A stretch of 10,939 bases of DNA, from assembly GCA_039029935.1 (NCBI GenBank), contig JBCCFC010000341.1:1-10939 (forward strand), written 5' to 3'. Position 1 is the stretch's first letter. Each line of letters opens with the position of its first letter. The notes under the pieces are model-generated. The model saw nothing but the letters and a program-made list of their open reading frames with translations. It searched no databases and was not told the origin of the DNA. This document shows, piece after piece, positions 1 to 7,348 of this stretch. Position numbers and translations under genes: made by a program. The DNA is from G039029935 sp039029935 (GTDB taxonomy: Bacteria > Chloroflexota > Anaerolineae > Caldilineales > Caldilineaceae).

Positions 1-108
1 CCGAATGGCCCCCTCTGTGCTACATCCATACTTACGGATGGCGGTGAGTCTGCAATATCTGTACAACAGTTGCTGACTGCCACAAGGCGCATAAATAGAA
101 TAGAATGA
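1..108 (+). CDS. Possible 3' end of an upstream gene (partial)
   Basis: Reading frame 1 is open from the first base to a TGA at 106-108, giving 35 residues that end ...TATRRINRIE. The TGA overlaps the ATG of the next gene at 105 in the ATGA arrangement typical of translationally coupled genes, which is the main reason to list it. No family can be recognised from so short a tail. Frame 2 is also open to a stop at 74-76, so the choice of frame is uncertain. This may equally be non-coding upstream sequence. Confidence 0.25.
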   Translation, partial: PNGPLCATSILTDGGESAISVQQLLTATRRINRIE

Positions 109-1223
109 ACCGTTTTATGAATAATATTAAGCATATTCGTGCAGGCTTGATCTTAGGGCTTTTAGTCTTTTTGGCAGGGATACTGATTGGCTGTAGCCCA
201 TTACCTGATGGCTGCCCTCCCGCGTGTACGGATGTCCAGCTACGCAAGGTTAATTTGAGAAATAAGGACCTGAGCAATGCGGATTTTAGCGGCGCAATCT
301 TGGCTGGCAGCAATTTAGAGAATGCGATTTTGACCAATGCAATCTTCTCTGGGGCAAATCTTAGTGAAAGCAAACTGGGCGCAGTCGATTTGACTGGAGC
401 CAATCTATCGGGTGCAAATCTTCAAGGTGCAGACTTAGCGGGTTCAACCCTAGATCACACAGACCTGACCGCGGCAGACTTAACAGATGCTTTGCTATCG
501 CGAATCGATTTCACCAAAGATATTACACTGACTGCTGTTATTCTGAATGGGGCAAAACTGCTCGGTGTTCAGCTCTTTGAGGTCGACTTATCGGGAGCGC
601 AATTAGTTGGCGCAGACCTAAGAGGCGCCAACTTGGTTGGTGCTGATTTGTCGGGCGCAAAGTTTGGTAGTTTAGATACGTCTGCTGCTGGTGCTGATTT
701 GCGTGGTGCTGATTTACGTGATGCAAATTTAACAGGGGCTTACTTTGGTGGAACGAATATGAGCGGGGTCAGCTTTGGCGGGGCAAACCTGACGCGGGTT
801 ATCTCTAAAGATGGAACAAACCTATCGGGTGCAGATCTTACTGAAACAACGATTGTTGGCGGTGAGTTCTCAAGTTCAGATTTAAGTGGGGTTTCGCTGG
901 AAAATGCGGATTTGTCCTCTGTAACGTATCATAATACGTTGATGAAAGGTGCTTCTCTAACGGGGGCTAATTTGACTAGTAATGAACTGAATTTTGACGA
1001 AACAGGCTATGTCCTCAAGCCCGATACACCCATTGTGATTCAGCTCGGGCTGATACAGGGTGAAGGTTCAGACGTCTATGCCTCTTTTGGTGTAAAATTG
1101 GGTGGCGCACAGTATAACGAGCAGACGACTTGGCCTCAAGGATTTGATCCGACTGAACAGTCATTTCTTATTATGGTGGAAAGCGTTCCAGATGAGAGTT
1201 CAGATAATTCGGCTGGTCGGTAG
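105..1223 (+). CDS. Pentapeptide-repeat lipoprotein
   Basis: A 372-residue exported protein made mostly of pentapeptide repeats. The N-terminus has basic residues, a hydrophobic stretch (about 13-28) and a lipobox L-I-G-C ending at Cys30, so it is probably cleaved by signal peptidase II and lipid-anchored outside the cytoplasmic membrane. From about residue 48 to 300 it runs in A(D/N)LxG-type pentads, for example GADLRGADLRDANLTGA, which fold as a right-handed quadrilateral beta-helix in this family. A segment around 125-150 breaks the pattern, as does one at about 190. The last 70 residues are not pentapeptide and I do not recognise them. Function in this family is rarely enzymatic; a structural or binding role is the usual assumption. 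The start at 105 is the only good one before the signal peptide, although only a weak AAGG (84-87) precedes it. It is convergent with the oxidoreductase gene at 1299. Confidence 0.9.
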   Translation: MNRFMNNIKHIRAGLILGLLVFLAGILIGCSPLPDGCPPACTDVQLRKVNLRNKDLSNADFSGAILAGSNLENAILTNAIFSGANLSESKLGAVDLTGANLSGANLQGADLAGSTLDHTDLTAADLTDALLSRIDFTKDITLTAVILNGAKLLGVQLFEVDLSGAQLVGADLRGANLVGADLSGAKFGSLDTSAAGADLRGADLRDANLTGAYFGGTNMSGVSFGGANLTRVISKDGTNLSGADLTETTIVGGEFSSSDLSGVSLENADLSSVTYHNTLMKGASLTGANLTSNELNFDETGYVLKPDTPIVIQLGLIQGEGSDVYASFGVKLGGAQYNEQTTWPQGFDPTEQSFLIMVESVPDESSDNSAGR

Positions 1224-1308
1224 TCGGTGGGCTGGTAGGTCGGTGTCGCAGTACCGAATACAGAATACCGACCTACCGAATACTGACCTGCTGACCCACT
1301 AACCAGCA
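1211..1308. terminator. Nested inverted repeat between convergent genes, probable bidirectional terminator
   Basis: A perfect 11-bp inverted repeat, GGTAGGTCGGT (1234-1244) with ACCGACCTACC (1267-1277), is enclosed by weaker outer pairs: GTGGG 1227-1231 with CCCAC 1295-1299, and GCTGGT 1212-1217 with ACCAGC 1302-1307. The structure covers both stop codons (TAG at 1221-1223 on +, TAG at 1301-1299 on -). There is no T-run on either side, so it is not a classical intrinsic terminator. The position between convergent genes makes transcript termination or 3' end protection the likeliest role. Confidence 0.5.
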
Positions 1309-2288
1309 ACAGTCAATACAATCTTACCAAATTGCTTCCCTTGATCCATGTGTGCCATCGCATCATTTCCTTGTTCGATGGGATAGACTGAATCGACCAC
1401 AGGCACAATTTTATGCTGGCTGACAAAGGCGACCATATCGGCAAATTCCTGGTCTGACCCCATTGTGCTGCCATGAATGGTGATCTGTTTGAAGAAGAGC
1501 AGTTGTGGACTCAAGTTCTGATAGTTGCCTCGTGTGCCACCATAGATGCCAATGCGTGCGCCCATGTTACACAGCCGAATTAGGTCGTTAAAGCCCGCCC
1601 CACCCGCACTGTCGATGACCACATCGACACCACCAATCTGCGCTTTGAGCTGCTTTGACCACGTTGGAACGGTGTAATTAGCACCGCCCGCCGCACCCAT
1701 CGCCACTGCTTTCTCAATTTTTTCGGTTGAACTGGAAGTAACATAGACCTCTGCACCCGCCGCAATCGCAAACTGACAGGCAAAGAGGGCCACGCCACCA
1801 CCGACACCAGATATCAGTACCTTTTCACCCGCCTGCACACGGCAATTGACCATCAGCGCACGATAGGCCGTCAACCCCGCCAATGGCAACGCCGCCGCCT
1901 GCTCCATGCTCAAATGCGCTGGGCGATCATGCAATCTGTCTTGGTTCACCACAATCTTTTCGGCAAATGTCCCCGGTGCATCCATGCCCAAAATGTGATA
2001 GGCTTTGCTGGGGAAACGCGGGTTATCGCCCCAATCGCAGTTGGGATTGATGATGACCTCGCGGACAGCACCTGTCCCTGCATCGACCACCTCACCTGCC
2101 CCATCCGAGCCAAGGATCGATGGAAACTGCACATTGCGATACATGCCCTTGGTGATCCAGTTGTCACGGTGGTTGAGTGCCGCCGCTTTGAGGTTGACGA
2201 CCACCTCAGCGTCGTTGCTCGGCGTCGGGTCGTCGATGGTTTGGTAGGATTGTGGCTCATTCAGTGCTGTGAAAACCAATGCGTTCAT
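1299..2288 (-). CDS. Zinc-independent MDR-family oxidoreductase (quinone oxidoreductase/zinc-binding-dehydrogenase-like)
   Basis: A 329-residue cytosolic medium-chain dehydrogenase/reductase, expected to use NAD(P)H to reduce or oxidise a carbonyl, quinone or alcohol; the substrate cannot be told. The N-terminal GroES-like domain carries LNHRDNW (38-44) and the MDR signature GSDGAGEVV (60-68). The Rossmann domain starts at about 157 with VLISGVGGGVALFACQFA, a glycine-rich nucleotide loop, followed by the AGAEVYVTSSS strand. The cysteine cluster of the structural zinc lobe is absent. The conserved G-D-x-V turn that normally precedes the INP segment is missing: the sequence goes straight from DAGTGA to VREVIINP (69-82), so a few residues seem deleted. 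The start is set at 2288 because AAAGGAG lies 9 nt upstream; an in-frame ATG at 2357 would add 23 residues not typical of the family and lacks a good ribosome site. It is divergent from hisS and convergent with the pentapeptide gene. Confidence 0.88.
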   Translation of the reverse strand: MNALVFTALNEPQSYQTIDDPTPSNDAEVVVNLKAAALNHRDNWITKGMYRNVQFPSILGSDGAGEVVDAGTGAVREVIINPNCDWGDNPRFPSKAYHILGMDAPGTFAEKIVVNQDRLHDRPAHLSMEQAAALPLAGLTAYRALMVNCRVQAGEKVLISGVGGGVALFACQFAIAAGAEVYVTSSSTEKIEKAVAMGAAGGANYTVPTWSKQLKAQIGGVDVVIDSAGGAGFNDLIRLCNMGARIGIYGGTRGNYQNLSPQLLFFKQITIHGSTMGSDQEFADMVAFVSQHKIVPVVDSVYPIEQGNDAMAHMDQGKQFGKIVLTVAG

Positions 2289-2297
2289 GGTTGTTTT

Positions 2298-2304
2298 CTC
2301 CTTT
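2298..2304 (-). promoter_or_regulatory. Shine-Dalgarno AAAGGAG of the MDR gene
   Basis: Read on the minus strand this is AAAGGAG, 9 nt before the ATG at 2288. It decides that start over the in-frame upstream ATG at 2357. Confidence 0.75.
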
Positions 2305-2453
2305 GGATTGAACGTACTGTGTAAATTTTGATGGGCGTATTTTACTACAGAGGGCATGAGGTCGCTAAAATTTGCATATGCATGGGCAAGCTGGCAAAAT
2401 TAAGCATATATAAGAGAAATATGCAGGGAGATTTGCGTGAACGGTAGTGGACT

Positions 2454-2488
2454 TCGGGCTTCGCCCGACGCTCAGGCAAGATGCCTAA
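2454..2488. repeat. Pair of short hairpins in the hisS leader region
   Basis: The divergent gap between the MDR gene and hisS (2289-2533) holds two adjacent hairpins. TCGGGC (2454-2459) pairs with GCCCGA (2463-2468) over a 3-nt loop, and AGGCA (2474-2478) pairs with TGCCT (2482-2486), the latter extensible to CTCAGGCA/TGCCTAAG with one mismatch. The GC-rich first hairpin resembles extragenic palindromes. A 10-bp palindrome TGCATATGCA lies at 2373-2382. No T-run follows and no T-box motif is seen, so a leader attenuator is not supported; the promoters of both genes must lie in this gap but I cannot place them reliably. Confidence 0.4.
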
Positions 2489-2518
2489 GTTACTGTTTGC
2501 TCTTCCTGTTTGAACCAT

Positions 2519-2524
2519 AAGGAG
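2519..2524 (+). promoter_or_regulatory. Shine-Dalgarno AAGGAG of hisS
   Basis: AAGGAG ends 9 nt before the ATG at 2534, which fixes that start. The in-frame ATG at 2510 lies upstream of the site. An out-of-frame ATG at 2529 is only 4 nt from the site and opens a 10-codon frame. Confidence 0.75.
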
Positions 2525-2533
2525 CAGAATGAC

Positions 2534-3904
2534 ATGGCAAAGATCAACACGGCCCCGTTGAGCGGGATGCGTGATTTTTTACCGATGGATGTGCTGAGGC
2601 GTAACTATGTCATCAGCATTATTGAGCGCGTGTATCAGAGCTATGGCTTTGAACCGCTGGAGACGCCGACAATGGAGCGCTTGACGACCTTGTTGGGCAA
2701 GTATGGTGAGGAGGGCGATCAACTCATTTTCCGCGTGATGAAGCGTGGGGATAAGCTGACCAAGGCCCTCAAAAACAGCCCGACACAGGACAGCGTGGGG
2801 GATGCCGGGATGCGCTATGACCTGACTGTGCCGTTGGCGCGTGTGGTAGCGCAGTATCGTAATGACCTGCCGCGCTTCTTTAAACGCTACCAAATTCAGC
2901 CGGTTTACCGCGCAGACCGTCCCGCCAAGGGACGCTATCGTGAGTTCTATCAATGCGATCTGGATGTAGTTGGCTCTAAAAGCCAGACGGTCGAGGCTGA
3001 GGTATTGTCGGCAGGTGCGCAGATATTGCAAGAGTTGGGTTTTGATGCCAGTGAGAATCCTTTTGCACTGCGGCTCAACCACCGAGGCGTGTTGCGTGGC
3101 ATGATGGAGGTCTCCGGTGTGCCGATGGACAAGGAGGACCAGGCCCTCATCGCCATTGACAAGCTGGACAAGATTGGCATGGACGGTGTGCGCAAAGAGT
3201 TGGGTGAGCGTGGTATTGAGGATGCGGCAGCAGATAAGTTGCTGGCGATTATGGACAGCGCACCAACGGGCAACGATGCCATCGTGCCTTGGCTGACAGA
3301 TGTGCTGGAAGAGTCAGAAACGGGGAGCAAGGGCGTCGCCGACTTGAAGAATGTATTGGGCTATGCAGCCTACGGCCCTGCCGCCAACCACATCAAGCTC
3401 GACCCATACTTGGCGCGTGGACTGAGCTACTACACAGGCCCCATCTTTGAGATTGAGTTTGAAGGACTCAGCGGGTCTGGTGGCGGCGGTGGTCGCTATG
3501 ATGACCTAGTGGGCATGTTCTCTGGACAGACAATTCCAGCCTGTGGCTTTAGCTTGGGCTTAGAGCGCATCATCCTGATCATGCAGGAGCGGGGCATGTT
3601 CCCTGAGCAACTGGCAGGACAACCACAGGCCTTGGTGACACAGTTTGACGAAAGCACAGCCGGTGCAAGCATGGGGCTAGCGCATTCGTTGCGTGGTGCA
3701 GGGCTTCGCATCGACCTCTATCCTGAGTTTGACCGTTATGGTCGTCAGTTCCAATATGCCGAGGAGCGTGGCATCCGTTACGCACTGATGGCCGGACCAG
3801 ATGAGGTGGCGCAGGGTGTTGTTGGCATCAAAGATTTGGTGAGCGGTGAGCAGGTGAGTGTGGCGACGGGTGATGTGGCTACATGGCTGCAAGCACAGGC
3901 ATGA
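2534..3904 (+). CDS. hisS: Histidyl-tRNA synthetase
   Basis: A 456-residue class II aminoacyl-tRNA synthetase that activates histidine with ATP and charges tRNA-His in the cytosol. Class II motif 2 is seen as VYRADRPAKGRYREFYQ (124-140), with R126 as the ATP-contacting arginine and the FYQ ending. The histidine-specific HisA motif is ARGLSYYTG (294-302) and motif 3 is GFSLGLERI (338-346). An insertion domain lies at about 190-285 and the C-terminal anticodon-binding domain at about 364-456 (LRIDLYPEFDRYGRQFQYAE, then AGPDEVAQG). Early residues LSGMRDFLP (9-17) are the usual HisRS N-terminus. The motif 2 and insertion pattern, with RVMKRGDKLTKAL at 67-79, is closer to the long eukaryote-like bacterial subgroup than to the E. 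coli type, and 456 residues fits that group. The usual D of RGLDYYTG is S298. It appears to be transcribed alone. Confidence 0.95.
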   Translation: MAKINTAPLSGMRDFLPMDVLRRNYVISIIERVYQSYGFEPLETPTMERLTTLLGKYGEEGDQLIFRVMKRGDKLTKALKNSPTQDSVGDAGMRYDLTVPLARVVAQYRNDLPRFFKRYQIQPVYRADRPAKGRYREFYQCDLDVVGSKSQTVEAEVLSAGAQILQELGFDASENPFALRLNHRGVLRGMMEVSGVPMDKEDQALIAIDKLDKIGMDGVRKELGERGIEDAAADKLLAIMDSAPTGNDAIVPWLTDVLEESETGSKGVADLKNVLGYAAYGPAANHIKLDPYLARGLSYYTGPIFEIEFEGLSGSGGGGGRYDDLVGMFSGQTIPACGFSLGLERIILIMQERGMFPEQLAGQPQALVTQFDESTAGASMGLAHSLRGAGLRIDLYPEFDRYGRQFQYAEERGIRYALMAGPDEVAQGVVGIKDLVSGEQVSVATGDVATWLQAQA

Positions 3905-3933
3905 CAGGGAGAAGGGGAGAAGGGGCTGTCATG
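3900..3933 (+). terminator. Inverted repeat over the hisS stop codon
   Basis: CATGACAG (3900-3907, containing the TGA stop) is perfectly complementary to CTGTCATG (3926-3933), with an 18-nt purine-rich loop of repeated GGAGAAG units. No T-run follows; instead there is a short CAACCCTT direct repeat (about 3940-3958). It may terminate the transcript or protect its 3' end. Confidence 0.4.
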
Positions 3934-4032
3934 ACATTTCAACCCTTCAACCCTTCAACTCTCTAATTGTATGCAATTATAACTTCTAAAGACATTAAAT
4001 GTGTCTTGTTTGGTTATAACCATATCATCTGC

Positions 4033-4258
4033 CTCAGCGAGTTTCCGCATAAACAATACGTCAATTTATATATACAACAAAAGTACTAACATTATCCGAT
4101 AATTGACTGAGCCACAATGATCTCTGCTTCCATTCATGGTTGGACACGCTCAATGACTTTCCACATAAACAATAAGTCAATTTGTATAGACAACAAAAAT
4201 ATCAACATTATCCGATAATCGACTGAGCTACAATACTATCTGATTCCATTTGCGGTTG
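4033..4258. repeat. 116-bp-period imperfect tandem duplication
   Basis: Copy 1 (4033-4142) and copy 2 (4149-4258) align without gaps at an offset of 116 bp. I count 19 mismatches over 110 positions, about 83% identity. Substitutions are scattered but the central 17 bases, containing the palindrome ATTATCCGATAAT (4091-4103 and 4207-4219), are unchanged in both. The unit is AT-rich and has no plausible reading frame. It lies in the gap of about 700 bp (3905-4602) between hisS and the STAND gene, where I see no protein or RNA gene. Confidence 0.85.
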
Positions 4259-4315
4259 ATCGTTTCGCGTCCATAAATCGTTCTTTCAGTAAGGGTCTCA
4301 GCGGTGTTCTCGCAG

Positions 4316-4434
4316 CCTGTTGGAGAGAACAGGACTTAAGCGAAATAAGACGCGGATGAATGTAGATAAACACAGATTTTAGTTCAATATAAAAAAATCT
4401 GTGTTTACCTGCGCTCTTTAGCATCCTCGTTTTA
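4316..4434. repeat. Palindromic element with a 14-bp perfect stem
   Basis: TAAACACAGATTTT (4367-4380) pairs perfectly with AAAATCTGTGTTTA (4394-4407) over a 13-nt AT-rich loop; the arms continue imperfectly outward to about 4337 and 4434. The left arm read in reverse (CTGTGTTTATCTAC, then ATTCATCCGCGTC) resembles the dispersed CTGTGTTcATCTG-type repeats I know from many environmental bacterial genomes, so this may be one copy of a short mobile palindrome. A smaller hairpin, CCTGTT/AACAGG, sits beside it at 4316-4333. It is too far from hisS, and on the wrong side of the STAND start, to be an obvious terminator for either. Confidence 0.55.
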
Positions 4435-4516
4435 TCTTCTCAGCAGGTAAGAAAGGTGTCTTCATGCGAGTATAGCGACGCTGATTCAATAAGCTTACAG
4501 ATAAATTACGAAAGAA

Positions 4517-4553
4517 TTCCAAAACTCACACAAGCCATTCCAAAAATTTGGAA
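4517..4553. promoter_or_regulatory. Candidate operator before the STAND gene
   Basis: A perfect palindrome, TTCCAAAAATTTGGAA (4538-4553), lies 50 bp before the start codon. A further half-site TTCCAAAA at 4517-4524 is exactly 21 bp, two helical turns, upstream of the first half. This spacing is what a dimer or tetramer DNA-binding protein would need. A weak -10-like TACACT is at 4565-4570, but no well-spaced -35 box can be assigned. The downstream gene begins with an HTH-like domain, so autoregulation is possible. Confidence 0.45.
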
Positions 4554-4602
4554 AAGGCCGATGCTACACTGTGAGTACCAACGAAAATAAAGGAAATATC
4601 TC

Positions 4603-7221
4603 ATGACAGCGATTCATCAAGGGTTCAAAGAATTGTTTAAAGACATTGTGGATTCGTTAAAGAAAAATCACCCAACCAAACTTTCTTTGAAACAGCTTGG
4701 CGAAGAATTTGCCGACGCAGTGGATGTCAGCTATGCGGTGGTGGCGCATTGGCGCAAGGGCTACCCGCCAGCGTCGGATGAACAAACCGAGAAGCTGGTG
4801 CGCGAATTGGTGCGACGTACCAATCCCGCAGAGTTACGTTGCACATTTACCGCCGCGTGGTTTGAGCGATTTCTACGTACCGCCGGATATCCAAGCCAAA
4901 GCGCAAAACGGTTAATCGGCATACTGCTACCCAATCAGCCGGAGAACACTGTGTTGTCAATTCGGCCACCAGAGCAGCCGCTACACGTCGAAATGATGTT
5001 TGGACGGACACGTGAATTGGATACGCTCCAAACACAGCTTGCCCAGCATCACGTTGCTCTTGTCACAGGGATGCCAGGGAGTGGCAAGACAACCTTGGTG
5101 TCATCCCTGATTCAAGAGACCCAGCGAGATGCCAAACACACTTTCTGGTATACCGTGCATGAGCAAGACCATGCAGAAACACTGGTCTCACGGCTGGCGC
5201 ATCATCTCGCCTATTATGGCAATCCTCGTTTTGCCAAACAGCTTGAGCAGGGGAGCCGCCAACCTGATGCTGACCTATTGACGCATATGCTATCAACCAT
5301 GAGCCAGCAAGGGTATCTGCTCTGCTTGGATGATGCACATCACCTAAAGGCGATTCGTACACAGCCCATCTGGGACCAACTACACAAGGGCTGTCAACAA
5401 GGCATGGTGGACCTGATACTGATAGGTCGTCACATGCCGACAGAAAAAGAAATGAGAAAACCGATTGTACTGAAAGGATTTGAAAGTAATGTATTTGTTC
5501 AACAGTTATTGGCGCATCAAGGGTTGCTATTGCCGGAGACATCTGCCGAGGCATTACGCCAGACAACGGGTGGGAATCCGCAGTTGCTGCTTTTGGCCGC
5601 AGATATTCTCAAGCAAGAACAGGGGGCACTACTCAACAAGATTCATGATGCCGTTGATATTGAAAAGTTTTTACTGGATGAAATCGACAGTACATTGACT
5701 GTCAAAGAGCAACGTGTGATGAATGTGATGGCGGTGTTCTTGGGATATCCCACTACCGAGCAAGCAATTGCGACTGTGGGTGACATTAAAAATGCTGCAC
5801 CGGTTTTGCATAGATTACGTGAGCGACATCTCATCCAGAGCCGAGGGGAGGGCAATGAACATGAGCGGTATAGTCAACACGCCATAATTCAGCAGTTCTA
5901 TTATCAGCGGTTGGAGCAAGCCGAGAAAATCGACCTGCACACCCGCGCTGGACAGTACTATGCAACCACAGAGGTCAACCGCCTCTGGGCCGCCAGTCAC
6001 TATGAGAAAGCGGGTGCGTTGATTGATGCTGCCAACTTATTGACAAGGGCACAGACTGAGCCTGCTGTCTACCGAGGAGAAGCGGCTGCAACTTCGGCAC
6101 TGCTGTCAGATATATTGACACAACTACGTACGCATGATTGTAACCAAGATGAACCAGCACAAGACGCAAATGGTGTGCGCAGTCAAACCATCATTGACCT
6201 GTGTATCGCACTTGGCTATCTCTACCGATTCCAAGGGCAATTTGAGCAGGCACTATCGATGTTTACCTATGGTTTGGCATTTGTCAGGGAGAATGCCCAA
6301 ACTGTTGACGACGAAATAGAAATTTTATATGAGATGGGCTGGGTATACATTCGCCAAGGCAAATATCAGAAAGCCGTCGAAATCTTTGACCAGATTTTAC
6401 AACTTTATCGCAATGGCGCGGATTGTCATCAGTTGGGCTATAACAAAGCCCTCAATGGTCAGGGGTGGGCCTATTATCATTTGGGCAATTTAGAGAAAGC
6501 TGCCACCGCATTTCAGCAGGTGTGGACTGCCAGTTCCGACCACATGACGGCAGAGTTACTTGCCAATGTCAACAGTGGTTTGGGGAATATCGCATGGCGT
6601 CGTCAAAACTTGGATGAAGCGGTACAGCGTTTTCGCGAGAGCAAGGAAGCCTTCTTAGGTCTTTCTGACCCAATCCGGTCGATGAACAGTACCATCAACT
6701 TAGGTATTGTCTATACCCTTCAGCAAAACTGGGATCAAGCTCTGACCTTTTTTGAAGAGGCGTTAGCCCTTGCCGAAGACTTAGGTGATATTTATGTGAT
6801 GCTTGTCATTCAGTACAATATATCGCAAAGCTATGTTCGTCAGAGACAATTTGGCGCATCAATTCCATATCTGCGCGACGCGGAAAGTCTGGCTAAGGAG
6901 ATGGGGCTGCATCAGCGGTTAATTCAGATATATGCAGGGTTGGCAAATGCGGAATTAAATAGAAATAATATTGAACAGACCGATAAGTATGTACAGCAGG
7001 CGCTGCCACTATTACAAGAACATGGGACCGATGCCGACATTGGCATCATCCAGTATCTTGCAGGGGCCGTTGCCCAGGCAAATCAAGAGCCAGCACAAGC
7101 ACTACGCTTATTGGACATCGCCATTCCACTGTTAGAGAAGACCCATGAAACCATGTACTTGGTTGAGGCAGAAGCAGTGAAGAAACAAGTACTCGCAATG
7201 TTAGCATCATCGTCAGAATGA
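4603..7221 (+). CDS. HTH-like/STAND NTPase with winged helix and TPR repeats
   Basis: An 872-residue cytosolic signal-transduction ATPase of the STAND (NB-ARC-like) class. Residues 1-110 are helical with a probable helix-turn-helix (LSLKQLGEEFADAVDVSYAV, then HWRKGYPP, 27-56). The NTPase opens with FGRTREL (133-139); Walker A is TGMPGSGKTT (155-164), Walker B is LLCLDD (239-244), a sensor strand VDLILIGRH lies at 269-277, and GGNPQLL (323-329) stands where GxP occurs in this class. A winged-helix segment follows (about 365-440), then TPR-type helical pairs from about 530 to 865 (for example LGYLYRFQGQFEQALSMF and MGWVYIRQGKYQKAVEIF). Such proteins bind a ligand or partner through the repeats, oligomerise on ATP and switch an output domain; here the only visible output is the HTH-like N-terminus, so transcription control is likelier than an enzyme effector. 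The start has AAAGGA 8 nt upstream (4589-4594). Antiphage STAND (Avs-like) function is possible but unsupported. Confidence 0.88.
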   Translation: MTAIHQGFKELFKDIVDSLKKNHPTKLSLKQLGEEFADAVDVSYAVVAHWRKGYPPASDEQTEKLVRELVRRTNPAELRCTFTAAWFERFLRTAGYPSQSAKRLIGILLPNQPENTVLSIRPPEQPLHVEMMFGRTRELDTLQTQLAQHHVALVTGMPGSGKTTLVSSLIQETQRDAKHTFWYTVHEQDHAETLVSRLAHHLAYYGNPRFAKQLEQGSRQPDADLLTHMLSTMSQQGYLLCLDDAHHLKAIRTQPIWDQLHKGCQQGMVDLILIGRHMPTEKEMRKPIVLKGFESNVFVQQLLAHQGLLLPETSAEALRQTTGGNPQLLLLAADILKQEQGALLNKIHDAVDIEKFLLDEIDSTLTVKEQRVMNVMAVFLGYPTTEQAIATVGDIKNAAPVLHRLRERHLIQSRGEGNEHERYSQHAIIQQFYYQRLEQAEKIDLHTRAGQYYATTEVNRLWAASHYEKAGALIDAANLLTRAQTEPAVYRGEAAATSALLSDILTQLRTHDCNQDEPAQDANGVRSQTIIDLCIALGYLYRFQGQFEQALSMFTYGLAFVRENAQTVDDEIEILYEMGWVYIRQGKYQKAVEIFDQILQLYRNGADCHQLGYNKALNGQGWAYYHLGNLEKAATAFQQVWTASSDHMTAELLANVNSGLGNIAWRRQNLDEAVQRFRESKEAFLGLSDPIRSMNSTINLGIVYTLQQNWDQALTFFEEALALAEDLGDIYVMLVIQYNISQSYVRQRQFGASIPYLRDAESLAKEMGLHQRLIQIYAGLANAELNRNNIEQTDKYVQQALPLLQEHGTDADIGIIQYLAGAVAQANQEPAQALRLLDIAIPLLEKTHETMYLVEAEAVKKQVLAMLASSSE

Positions 7222-7340
7222 AAGGAATGAGCATTCATTCACGAATGCATTGGGGCAAACCCCATGTGAGATGTGTTTACTGAGCGTATTCAAAAAATTC
7301 TCATTCCAATAAAATTCTCGTGCGTGACGACTCGTCACAG
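7222..7340. other. Gap after the STAND gene with three small hairpins
   Basis: Directly after the stop lies GAATGA/TCATTC with a GCAT loop (7225-7240), then TGGGG-CAAA-CCCCA (7251-7264), then the near-palindrome GTGACGACTCGTCAC (7324-7338). The second has a terminator-like GC stem but no T-run. Between them is a direct repeat AAAATTCTC (7294-7302 and 7311-7319). A promoter for the next gene could lie here (TAAAAT at 7310-7315 is -10-like), but no clear -35 is seen. No gene is supported. Confidence 0.4.
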
Positions 7341-7348
7341 ACAATGAA

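Noticed and set aside
32..403. Antisense 123-codon frame opposite the pentapeptide gene
   Set aside because: Pentapeptide-repeat DNA commonly leaves long antisense frames open; no ribosome site or recognisable domain is present.
2289..2533. T-box or attenuator in the hisS leader
   Set aside because: Hairpins are present, but there is no T-box consensus, no T-run after a stem and no His-rich leader peptide.
4033..4258. CRISPR array or iteron origin
   Set aside because: There are only two imperfect copies with no spacers of regular size, no cas genes, no replication initiator gene and no DnaA-box cluster that I can see.
4236..4424. A minus-strand 62-codon frame in the hisS-STAND gap
   Set aside because: It crosses the tandem duplication and the 14-bp hairpin, has no similarity I recognise and no convincing ribosome site.
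4603..7221. Complete antiphage defence island around the STAND gene
   Set aside because: No nuclease, protease, deaminase, restriction or toxin partner is found in the window, and the N-terminus is HTH-like rather than an effector. Neighbours are hisS and surface-protein genes.
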